From Penaeus vannamei (taxonomy: Eukaryota > Arthropoda > Malacostraca > Decapoda > Penaeidae): a DNA stretch of 15,000 bases. The notes below the pieces were generated by a model. That model did no database searches, was not told the DNA's origin, and saw only the letters and a program-made list of their open reading frames with translations. Shown piece after piece: positions 1 through 9,539 of the stretch. The stretch is taken from assembly GCF_042767895.1 (NCBI RefSeq), contig NC_091577.1:30051509-30066508 (forward strand), written 5' to 3'. The position numbers and the translations under genes are program-made. The stretch's first letter is position 1; each line of letters starts with the position of its first letter.

Positions 1-151
1 ATATTGTTTGTAAAAAAAAAAAGTTTTGGGCTGAAAGTATTACTTTAGTTGTATTGTACAATCAGCATAGATTGATATCTCTTCATGACACGAATCTAAT
101 TATTTGGATAATATAGCTATGCGAACGGTATTTCCGATTGCAAAAAAATCC
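1..151. other. unique AT-rich flank
   Basis: This is non-repetitive AT-rich DNA with one A-run near position 13-22. I see no reading frame or RNA structure worth naming. It ends directly at the CA/GT microsatellite. Confidence 0.6.
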
Positions 152-680
<529 letters not shown>

Positions 681-1286
681 CGTGTTCAATTTCTTTGTCT
701 TTTTTCCTTTTTTCCTTTATTCGTTTCTTCTTCTTTTATTATTGTCTCTTTTTTACTTCTCTCTATTTTTTTCGATTTACTTCAATTTCTTATGTTCATG
801 TTTTTTTGTTTTGTTACTTCTGTACCTAATAATTGCTTCATCTCCATTTTCATCTTTATCTTCATCTTCACCTTTATCTTTGTCTCTATCTTTCTTGATC
901 TTTATCTTCATCCTCATCCTCATTTTCATCATAATCATCGTTATCTTTATCTTAATCTTTATCTTTACTTTATCATCACCTTTATTTTTATCTTCATTTC
1001 TATCTTTCTCTTCATTTTTATCCTTATCTTTATCTTTATTTTTATCTTTATCTTTATCTTCATCTTCATTAGTTTCATCTTCATTTTCATCTTTATCTTT
1101 ATCTTTATCTTATCTTTATCTTTATCATTATCATTTCATTATTTTCATCCTCATCTGTTTACGTCTATATCTTTGATTTCCATTAATCAAATCAATATTT
1201 TAACAGAACTTTTACGCAAGTATCTTTGTCGATACATTTTTATTTCCTTTTTTCTTTTCTTTTCTATTTTTTTATCTTTTTTTAAT
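681..1286 (+). repeat. T/C-rich tract with degenerate (TTTATC)n
   Basis: The plus strand is overwhelmingly pyrimidine, with few G residues. From about 836 to 1150 it is organised as degenerate hexamers, TTTATC, TTCATC and TCTTCA, giving a 6-bp periodicity. The margins are plain T/C low complexity. Long Phe/Ile/Leu/Ser frames here are products of the composition. Such polypyrimidine DNA can in principle form triplex structures, though the interspersed A residues weaken that. Confidence 0.85.
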
Positions 1287-1300
1287 GGGGGGGGGGGGGG
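1287..1300 (+). repeat. G14 homopolymer
   Basis: Fourteen consecutive G residues abut the end of the T-rich tract. Runs of G this long are rare relative to A/T runs in AT-rich genomes. They are also prone to sequencing length error, so the exact count is uncertain. Confidence 0.9.
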
Positions 1301-1424
1301 TAAAGTAATCCGCATTGATTTTAGGCATAAAAACGTTAGCCTTTTTGTCTGCTTCACTTCCTTTCACAGAAATCACTTTATATGGATGCCAATCATTTTA
1401 ATTTCTTGTGTTGTTTTAGAAGAT
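1301..1424. other. unique AT-rich spacer
   Basis: This is non-repetitive AT-rich DNA between the G14 run and the tetranucleotide block. I see no gene, RNA or regulatory element in it. Confidence 0.5.
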
Positions 1425-1605
1425 ATTAAAAGATAGACATATAGATAAATAAACCTTTACGTCCTTATTCACCCTAAGATAACAATCTGTTTATCTCTGT
1501 TTCCATCTGTTCGTCTATCTATGTGTTTCTTTATCTGTCTAATCCATCTATTCATCTATCTATCTATCTGCGTATCTATGTATCTATCTGGTTGTCTATC
1601 TACCT
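1425..1605 (+). repeat. degenerate GATA/TATC tetranucleotide block
   Basis: The block opens with a few GATA-like units (about 1431-1450), passes through less regular sequence, and then reads as TATC/TCTA units from about 1508 to 1604, with GTATCTATG and TGTCTA interruptions. Polarity therefore flips within the block. It is an old, decayed microsatellite. Confidence 0.8.
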
Positions 1606-1624
1606 GAAAACATATCGTTAAGAA

Positions 1625-1755
<131 letters not shown>

Positions 1756-1865
1756 GAAAAGAAAAAGAAAATAATAATAACAACAACCTCAACACCAATA
1801 CCAAATATCACAAGACCTCTTTACCCACCAAAAAGGCAAAAAAAAAGTAAAAAAAAAAAAAAAAA
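1756..1865 (+). other. A-rich bridge ending in A17
   Basis: This is A-rich low-complexity sequence with short AAT and CAA units. It ends in a run of about 17 A residues (1849-1865), immediately before the CpG-containing island. A poly-A run here could be a retroposed 3' tail, but I see no target-site duplication to support that. Confidence 0.6.
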
Positions 1866-2039
1866 GATTTGGCATCGACATTCCAAGAAGGTTTCAGCGA
1901 GGCGAGCAAGTCGGCGAGACAAAGCGGCGACACCCAAACTTTTGTCTCACTTTTTTGCACGCGAAAAATATCGGGAATTGGATTACGGTATTTGCGCGCC
2001 GGGACGTGCTTCTGGGAGGAGGAAGAGGTTGAAATCGGA
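1866..2039. other. unique CpG-bearing island with hairpin
   Basis: This island is non-repetitive and clearly richer in G, C and CpG than its surroundings (GGCGAGC, GCGGCGAC, GCGCGCCGGG). It contains an 8-bp perfect inverted repeat, GAGACAAA (1916-1923) with TTTGTCTC (1941-1948), extendable by one G-T wobble, with a loop of about 16 nt. It is flanked by A17 on the left and T15 on the right. It could be a fragment of a dispersed element or a decayed exon or promoter. I do not recognise it and see no convincing coding frame. Confidence 0.5.
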
Positions 2040-2117
2040 TTTTTTTTTTTTTTTGGGGGGGGGTGGGGGGTGGGGAGAGGAGTTGAGGGGGTGGAGGGGG
2101 GAGGGGTGGGGGGTGGA
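2040..2117 (+). repeat. T15 plus G-rich quadruplex-capable tract
   Basis: A T15 run (2040-2054) joins directly to a G-rich stretch (2055-2117) containing nine or more separate runs of at least three G, divided by single T, A or short GA spacers. That spacing satisfies the usual intramolecular G-quadruplex pattern several times over on the plus strand. The open frames through it are Gly-rich translations of the tract. Confidence 0.85.
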
Positions 2118-2490
2118 TTTTTTCTGTTTTTTGTTGTTATTGGTATTGTCGTTGTTATTATTTATCGTTGTTATTGTCATTATTATCATCATCACTATCG
2201 CTATCATTATTATCATTATCACTATCACTATCATTATTATCATTATCACTATCATTATCATTATTATCATTATCACTATCACTATCATTATCATTATTAT
2301 CATTATCACTATCACTATCATTATCATTATTATCATTGATATTATCATCATCATCATCATTATCAATAATGTTATATAACTGTTGTCGATATCATTAATA
2401 TCATTATCGTTATCATTGTCATTAGCATTATCACCACGATTATCATCAGCAGCACTATCAACATCATTATAGTCAATATCATTATTATCA
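2118..2490 (+). repeat. TCA/TTA trinucleotide array, 33-bp units
   Basis: The block is built of ATC, ATT and ACT triplets in the TATCATTATCACTATC style. Between about 2190 and 2335 the triplets form longer units. One unit, beginning CATTATTATCATTATCACT, recurs with spacings of 27 to 33 bp, and the last two full copies have a 33-bp period. The flanks (2118-2185 and 2340-2490) are more decayed. All three plus-strand frames stay open across much of it because the unit carries few stops, which explains the Ser/Leu, Tyr/His and Ile/Thr pseudo-proteins. Confidence 0.9.
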
Positions 2491-2699
2491 TTCAAAGGTA
2501 AAACAAAAACACTTCAGTGCAGATAATGTAAAAAAAAAATAATAAAAAATAAAAATAAGATAAAAAACATTGCTATTCGAAACTTATTGAAAAGTGAGGC
2601 AACAATTTCGAAAATATTATTGGTTTTCATCATCAGGTCTGCATATGAAATTAATATCATCCCCATTATCATTATTATTATCATTGTTATCATTAATAC
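2491..2699. other. AT-rich unique DNA, possible element tail
   Basis: This is mostly unique AT-rich sequence with a decayed A-rich segment (2530-2568) and a short ATT/ATC microsatellite (about 2655-2697). On the minus strand, 2636 to 2606 reads CTGATGA, a five-pair hairpin, then GAAA. This resembles a hammerhead ribozyme core, but the other stems are not evident. Similar CTGATGA...CGAAA tails are familiar from the 3' ends of some animal retroelements, so a short remnant of such an element is possible. Confidence in that reading is low. Confidence 0.4.
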
Positions 2700-2875
2700 A
2701 GATACATAGGTAGGGAGAGACAGATCTAGAGGTAGATGGATAGGTAGATAGGTAGGGAGAAACAGATCTATAGATAAATGGATAGATAGATAGATAGGCA
2801 GTTAGATAAATATATAAATAGATTGATAGACTGATAGATAGGTAGATAGATGAATAGCCAGAGTTAGGTAGATAT
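2700..2875 (+). repeat. GATA block with 42-bp duplication
   Basis: Degenerate GATA/GGTA units fill this block. Within it a 42-bp segment starting GGTAGGGAGAGACAGATCT (2709-2750) is duplicated in tandem (2751-2792) with only a few substitutions. The second copy leads into purer GATA units (2780-2798). A larger unit was therefore copied on top of the tetranucleotide repeat. Confidence 0.85.
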
Positions 2876-2884
2876 ATCGCTAAA

Positions 2885-3330
2885 CATATAGGGAAGAAAA
2901 AAAAAGAAGAATGGAGATAATAGGTAAAATGAGATAAGGAGAAATTAAGAGAAATATGAACATGAGATATTGAAGAAAGAGAAAATGAAGAAAGGAAATA
3001 TGAAGAGAAGTGAGAGAAGAAGATATCAAGAGAAAAGTGAACAGGAGATAGAAGAAAAAAAAGAAAAACGAAGATTTAACAAAAATGAGAGGAGAGAATA
3101 TTAAAAAGTAATGAAAGAGGGAAACAAACTAAGAGAAATGAAAAATAAAAAGGAGAGGAAGAGACAGAGGAGAAGAAGAAAACAAAATAGACTGCAAAAG
3201 AGGAGAGAAAGAGACAGACCAGAAGAACCATACAAAATAGACAGCTAAAGAGGAGAGAAAGAGACATAGAACAGAAGAAGCATACAAAATAGACTACGAA
3301 GGAGAAGAAGCAATAGAGAGAGAGAGAGAA
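2885..3330 (+). repeat. polypurine tract
   Basis: About 445 bp are strongly purine on the plus strand, with sparse T and very few C. The tract runs from GGGAAGA near 2890 to an AG dinucleotide run at 3315-3329. It is the strand-opposite of the polypyrimidine tract at 681-1286. Frames on the minus strand (Leu/Phe/Ser-rich) are composition artefacts. Confidence 0.85.
3147..3298 (+). repeat. 50-bp tandem repeat, three copies
   Basis: Three adjacent copies lie within the polypurine tract at about 3147-3196, 3197-3246 and 3247-3298, with a partial fourth beginning at 3299. Each carries AGGAGAG, then AGAGACA, then AGAAGAA, and ends with ACAAAATAGAC plus a short variable tail. The last two are the most similar, differing by a 2-bp indel and a few substitutions. 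The first is more diverged. Confidence 0.85.
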
Positions 3331-3495
3331 GTAGAGAACGGTGCAATGGATAGTTCATGGTTGTACCAAGTGTTCGAATTATTGGAAATTCGCTGTCAGT
3401 CGGAACCCGGACGCCGCCAAAAGGAGAGTGGAAAGATTTTCGAAACTGGGAGAAAGGGAGGTGCAGGTTGGAGTTAAATATATGCATAGAGACGC
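3331..3495. other. second unique CpG-bearing island
   Basis: This is non-repetitive sequence of higher complexity and CpG content (GTCGGAACCCGGACGCCGCC, 3399-3418). It contains a perfect 6-bp inverted repeat, CGAATT (3375-3380) with AATTCG (3387-3392). Frames cross it on both strands but continue only into low-complexity neighbours. No domain is recognisable. It may be a fragment of an unrecognised dispersed element. Confidence 0.45.
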
Positions 3496-3745
3496 GTATG
3501 TGTGTGTGTTTGTGTGCTTTTTGTTGGTTTGTGTGTGTTTTTTGTTTGTTTTTGTTTTGTGCGTCTGTGTGTTTTTTTTTTTTTGTTTTTGTGTGTGTGT
3601 TTTTGTTTGGTTTTGTTTTTATTCGGGTGTGTTTTTGTCTGTATTTGTTTTTATTTGGGTGTGTGTTTTTTCTGTTGTGTATGTGTCGCTGGGTGTGTGT
3701 TTTTTCTGTTTTTTTTTTTTTTTTTGTGTGTGTGTGTGTCGCTAT
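3496..3745 (+). repeat. G/T low-complexity tract
   Basis: The plus strand is almost entirely T and G, alternating T-runs with GTGTGT. There are imperfect local duplications of a unit reading about TTGTTTTTATTYGGGTGTGT (near 3611-3670), and twice GGGTGTGTGTTTTTTCTGT (3656-3674 and 3690-3708). It ends in a long T run and (GT)n (3725-3738). The Cys/Val/Phe frames are compositional. Confidence 0.85.
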
Positions 3746-4013
3746 TATTTTCCATGTTTTTTTGTACCTTTAACTATACAGGGTATTTTGTTTTTATGTG
3801 AATTTATTTATTTATTCGTTAATTTATAATTTATTTATTTTTCCTTTTGTTGTATCAACTTTTATGTCTTCATTTCATTAATCATCTCTTCATCTTGTAA
3901 CAAAAAAAAAAAAATATTGCCATTTTTAAGAAGATTACTATAAATAAAGTACGTGGCAATGAACTTTTAAAAAAATGGATTAAGAACTGATACATAAAAT
4001 GAAAAAAAAAAAA
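3746..4013. other. AT-rich unique DNA before the satellite
   Basis: This is AT-rich, largely unique sequence with a short TTTA repeat (about 3801-3840), an A12 run (3902-3913) and an A13 run (4002-4014) at the satellite junction. I see no gene, terminal inverted repeat or target-site duplication that would mark the satellite as sitting inside a transposon at this side. Confidence 0.6.
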
Positions 4014-4078
4014 AGTTTTCCTTCAAAAAAATCGAAATAAAAAAGAAAATAACTCTAAACCACAACAACAAGAAAGCC
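4014..4078 (+). repeat. truncated first satellite monomer (array left end)
   Basis: The array begins inside or right after an A13 run. The first copy reads GTTTTCCTTC and then goes straight to an A7 tract and TCGAAAT, so the segment AAAATCGCTT is missing. It also has one extra A in the AAAAAG element. The next few copies (to about 4450) carry private variants, including CACAACGACAAG at about 4364 and ATCTTA at about 4127. This fits a decayed array edge. Confidence 0.85.
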
Positions 4079-5934
4079 AAAGTTTTCCTCCAAAATCGCT
4101 TAAAAAATCGAAATAAAAAGAAAATATCTTAAAACCACAACAACAAGAAAGCCAAAGTTTTCCTCCAAAATCGCATAAAAAATCGAAATAAAAAGAAAAT
4201 ATCTCTAAACCACAACAACAAGAAAGCCAAAGTTTTCCTCCAAAATCGCTTAAAAAAACGAAATAAAAAGAAAATATCTCTAAACCACAACAACAAGAAA
4301 GCCAAAGTTTTCCTCCAAAATCGCTTAAAAAAAATCGAAATAAAAAGAAAATAACTCTAAACCACAACGACAAGAAAGCCAAAGTTTTCCTCCAAAATCG
4401 CTTAAAAAACGAAATAAAAAGAAAATATCTTTAAACCACAACAACAAGAAAGCCAAAGTTTTCCTCCAAAATCGCTTAAAAATCGAAATAAAAAGAAAAT
4501 AACTCTAAACCACAACAACAAGAAAGCCAAAGTTTTCCTCCAAAATCGCTCAAAAAAATCGAAATAAAAAGAAAATAACTCTAAACCACAACAACAAGAA
4601 AGCCAAAGTTTTCCTCCAAAATCGCTTAAAAAACGAAATAAAAAGAAAATAACTCTAAACCACAACAACAAGAAAGCCAAAGTTTTCCTCCAAAATCGCT
4701 TAAAAAACGAAATAAAAAGAAAATAACTCTAAACCACAACAACAAGAAAGCCAAAGTTTTCCTCCAAAATCGCTTAAAAAACGAAATAAAAAGAAAATAA
4801 CTCTAAACCACAACAACAAGAAAGCCAAAGTTTTCCTCCAAAATCGCTTAAAAAATCGAAATAAAAAGAAAATAACTAAACCACAACAACAAGAAAGCCA
4901 AAGTTTTCCTCCAAAATCTCTAAAAAAAAAACGAAATAAAAAGAAAATAACTCTAAACCACAACAACAAGAAAGCCAAAGTTTTCTTCCAAAATCGCTTA
5001 AAAAATCGAAATAAAAAGAAAATAACTTTAAACCACAACAACAAGAAAGCCAAAGTTTTCCTCCAAAATCTCTAAAAAAAAATCGAAATAAAAAGAAAAT
5101 AACTCTAAACCACAACAACAAGAAAGCCAAAGTTTTCCTCCAAAATCGCTTAAAAAAAACGAAATAAAAAGAAAATATTTCTAAACCACAACAACAAGAA
5201 AGCCAAAGTTTTCCTCCAAAATCGCTTAAAAAAACGAAATAAAAAGAAAATATTTTAAACCACAACAACAAGAAAGCCAAAGTTTTCCTCCAAAATCGCT
5301 TAAAAAAACGAAATAAAAAGAAAATATTTCTAAACCACAACAACAAGAAAGCCAAAGTTTTCCTCCAAAATCGCTCAAAAAAACGAAATAAAAAGAAAAT
5401 AACTCTAAACCACAACAACAAGAAAGCCAAAGTTTTCCTCCAAAATCGCTTAAAAAACGAAATAAAAAGAAAATATTTCTAAACCACAACAACAAGAAAG
5501 CCAAAGTTTTCCTCCAAAATCGCTTAAAAAAACGAAATAAAAAGAAAATATTTCTAAACCACAACAACAAGAAAGCCAAAGTTTTCCTCCAAAATCGCTT
5601 AAAAAATCGAAATAAAAAGAAAATAACTTTAAACCACAACAACAAGAAAGCCAAAGTTTTCCTCCAAAATCGCTTAAAAAAACGAAATAAAAAGAAAATA
5701 ACTTTAAACCACAACAACAAGAAAGCCAAAGTTTTCCTCCAAAATCGCTTAAAAAATCGAAATAAAAAGAAAATATCTCTAAACCACAACAACAAGAAAG
5801 CCAAAGTTTTCCTCCAAAATCGCTTAAAAAAATCGAAATAAAAAGAAAATAACTCTAAACCACAACAACAAGAAAGCCAAAGTTTTCCTCCAAAATCGCT
5901 TAAAAAACGAAATAAAAAGAAAATAACTCTAAAC

Positions 5935-6540
5935 CACAACAACAAGAAAGCCAAAGTTTTCCTCCAAAATCGCTTAAAAATCGAAATAAAAAGAAAATAA
6001 CTCTAAACCACAACAACAAGAAAGCCAAAGTTTTCCTCCAAAATCGCTTAAAAAACGAAATAAAAAGAAAATAACTCTAAACCACAACAACAAGAAAGCC
6101 AAAGTTTTCCTCCAAAATCTCTAAAAAAAAATCGAAATAAAAAGAAAATAACTCTAAACCACAACAACAAGAAAGCCAAAGTTTTCTTCCAAAATCGCTT
6201 AAAAAATCGAAATAAAAAGAAAATAACTCTAAACCACAACAACAAGAAAGCCAAAGTTTTCCTCCAAAATCGCTTAAAAATCGAAATAAAAAGAAAATAA
6301 CTCTGAACCACAACAACAAGAAAGCCAAAGTTTTCCTCCAAAATCGCTTAAAAAACGAAATAAAAAGAAAATAACTCTAAACCACAACAACAAGAAAGCC
6401 AAAGTTTTCCTCCAAAATCTCTAAAAAAAAATCGAAATAAAAAGAAAATAACTCTAAACCACAACAACAAGAAAGCCAAAGTTTTCTTCCAAAATCGCTT
6501 AAAAAATCGAAATAAAAAGAAAATAACTTTAAACCACAAC
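5935..6540 (+). repeat. exact 300-bp four-monomer duplication
   Basis: The segment 5935-6240 is repeated at 6235-6540 with a period of exactly 300 bp. I could find only two differences: A to G at 6005/6305 and C to T at 6229/6529. Both copies share an unusual succession of variants: A5 linker, A6 linker, the CTCT-plus-A9 form (6119 and 6419), and TTTTCTTCC (6182 and 6482). It is a recent tetramer duplication. Confidence 0.9.
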
Positions 6541-9539
6541 AACAAGAAAGCCAAAGTTTTCCTCCAAAATCTCTAAAAAAAATCGAAATAAAAAGAAAAT
6601 AACTCTAAACCACAACAACAAGAAAGCCAAAGTTTTCCTCCAAAATCGCTTAAAAAACCGAAATAAAAAGAAAATAACTCTAAACCACAACAACAAGAAA
6701 GCCAAAGTTTTCCTCCAAAATCGCTTAAAAAAACGAAATAAAAAGAAAATAACTCTAAACCACAACAACAAGAAAGCCAAAGTTTTCCTCCAAAATCGCT
6801 TAAAAAAACGAAATAAAAAGAAAATATTTTAAACCACAACAACAAGAAAGCCAAAGTTTTCCTCCAAAATCGCTTAAAAAAACGAAATAAAAAGAAAATA
6901 TTTCTAAACCACAACAACAAGAAAGCCAAAGTTTTCCTCCAAAATCGCTTAAAAAAACGAAATAAAAAGAAAATAACTCTAAACCACAACAACAAGAAAG
7001 CCAAAGTTTTCCTCCAAAATCGCTTAAAAAAACGAAATAAAAAGAAAATAACTCTAAACCACAACAACAAGAAAGCCAAAGTTTTCCTCCAAAATCGCTT
7101 AAAAAACGAAATAAAAAGAAAATATTTCTAAACCACAACAACAAGAAAGCCAAAGTTTTCCTCCAAAATCGCTTAAAAAAACGAAATAAAAAGAAAATAT
7201 TTCTAAACCACAACAACAAGAAAGCCAAAGTTTTCCTCCAAAATCGCTTAAAAAAATCGAAATAAAAAGAAAATAACTTTAAACCACAACAACAAGAAAG
7301 CCAAAGTTTTCCTCCAAAATCGCTTAAAAAAACGAAATAAAAAGAAAATATTTCTAAACCACAACAACAAGAAAGCCAAAGTTTTCCTCCAAAATCGCTT
7401 AAAAAATCGAAATAAAAAGAAAATAACTTTAAACCACAACAACAAGAAAGCCAAAGTTTTCCTCCAAAATCGCTTAAAAAATCGAAATAAAAAGAAAATA
7501 ACTTTAAACCACAACAACAAGAAAGCCAAAGTTTTCCTCCAAAATCGCTTAAAAAAACGAAATAAAAAGAAAATATTTCTAAACCACAACAACAAGAAAG
7601 CCAAAGTTTTCCTCCAAAATCGCATAAAAAATCGAAATAAAAAGAAAATATCTCTAAACCACAACAACAAGAAAGCCAAAGTTTTCCTCCAAAATCGCTT
7701 AAAAAAATCGAAATAAAAAGAAAATAACTCTAAACCACAACAACAAGAAAGCCAAAGTTTTCCTCCAAAATCGCTTAAAAAACGAAATAAAAAGAAAATA
7801 ACTCTAAACCACAACAACAAGAAAGCCAAAGTTTTCCTCCAAAATCGCTTAAAAATCGAAATAAAAAGAAAATAACTCTGAACCACAACAACAAGAAAGC
7901 CAAAGTTTTCCTCCAAAATCGCTTAAAAAACGAAATAAAAAGAAAATAACTCTAAACCACAACAACAAGAAAGCCAAAGTTTTCCTCCAAAATCGCTTAA
8001 AAAATCGAAATAAAAAGAAAATAACTCTAAACCACAACAACAAGAAAGCCAAAGTTTTCCTCCAAAATCGCTTAAAAAACGAAATAAAAAGAAAATAACT
8101 CTAAACCACAACAACAAGAAAGCCAAAGTTTTCCTCCAAAATCGCTTAAAAAAACGAAATAAGAAAATAACTCTAAACCACAACAACAAGAAAGCCAAAG
8201 TTTTCCTCCAAAATCGCTTAAAAAACGAAATAAAAAGAAAATAACTCTAAACCACAACAACAAGAAAGCCAAAGTTTTCCTCCAAAATCGCTTAAAAAAC
8301 GAAATAAAAAGAAAATAACTTTAAACCACAACAACAAGAAAGCCAAAGTTTTCCTCCAAAATCGCTTAAAAAAACGAAATAAAAAGAAAATAACTCTAAA
8401 CCACAACAACAAGAAAGCCAAAGTTTTCCTCCAAAATCGCTTAAAAAAACGAAATAAAAAGAAAATAACTCTAAACCACAACAACAAGAAAGCCAAAGTT
8501 TTCCTCCAAAATCGCTTAAAAATCGAAATAAAAAGAAAATAACTCTAAACCACAACAACAAGAAAGCCAAAGTTTTCCTCCAAAATCGCTTAAAAAACGA
8601 AATAAAAAGAAAATAACTCTAAACCACAACAACAAGAAAGCCAAAGTTTTCCTCCAAAATCGCTTAAAAAAACGAAATAAAAAGAAAATAACTCTAAACC
8701 ACAACAACAAGAAAGCCAAAGTCTTCCTCCAAAATCGCTTAAAAAACGAAATAAAAAGAAAATAACTCTAAACCACAACAACAAGAAAGCCAAAGTTTTC
8801 CTCCAAAATCGCTTAAAAAATCGAAATAAAAAGAAAATAACTAAACCACAACAACAAGAAAGCCAAAGTTTTCCTCCAAAATCGCTTAAAAAACGAAATA
8901 AAAAGAAAATAACTCTGAACCACAACAACAAGAAAGCCAAAGTTTTCCTCCAAAATCGCTTAAAAAACGAAATAAAAAGAAAATAACTCTAAACCACAAC
9001 AACAAGAAAGCCAAAGTTTTCCTCCAAAATCGCTTAAAAAAACAAAATAAAAAGAAAATAACTCTAAACCACAACAACAAGAAAGCCAAAGTTTTCCTCC
9101 AAAATCGCTTAAAAAACGAAATAAAAAGAAAATAACTCTAAACCACAACAACAAGAAAGCCAAAGTTTTCCTCCAAAATCGCTTAAAAAACGAAATAAAA
9201 AGAAAATAACTCTAAACCACAACAACAAGAAAGCCAAAGTTTTCCTCCAAAATCGCTTAAAAAAACGAAATAAAAAGAAAATAACTCTAAACCACAACAA
9301 CAAGAAAGCCAAAGTTTTCCTCCAAAATCGCTTAAAAATCGAAATAAAAAGAAAATAACTCTGAACCACAACAACAAGAAAGCCAAAGTTTTCCTCCAAA
9401 ATCGCTTAAAAAACGAAATAAAAAGAAAATAACTCTAAACCACAACAACAAGAAAGCCAAAGTTTTCCTCCAAAATCGCTTAAAAACCGAAATAAAAAGA
9501 AAATAACTCTAAACCACAACAACAAGAAAGCCAAAGTTT

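Noticed and set aside
682..1436. Two overlapping plus-strand frames of 164 and 214 codons
   Set aside because: They consist of Phe/Ile/Leu/Ser runs dictated by TTTATC-type repeats and overlap in different frames. No domain is recognisable.
3335..3385. Possible tRNA-derived SINE head: TGCAATGGATA (3342-3352) resembles an A box and GTTCGAATT (3372-3380) a B box
   Set aside because: The boxes are about 30 bp apart instead of about 44, the B box lacks its final C, and no cloverleaf can be drawn.
3341..3829. Three plus-strand frames over the second unique island and the G/T tract
   Set aside because: Only the first 40 or so residues come from unique sequence. The rest is Cys/Val/Phe from GT and T runs.
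8155..8170. Singleton monomer with AAATAAGAAAATAAC, lacking four A-rich bases
   Set aside because: It is seen only once and lies in an A-rich context where sequencing or consensus error is plausible, so it was not treated as a subfamily.
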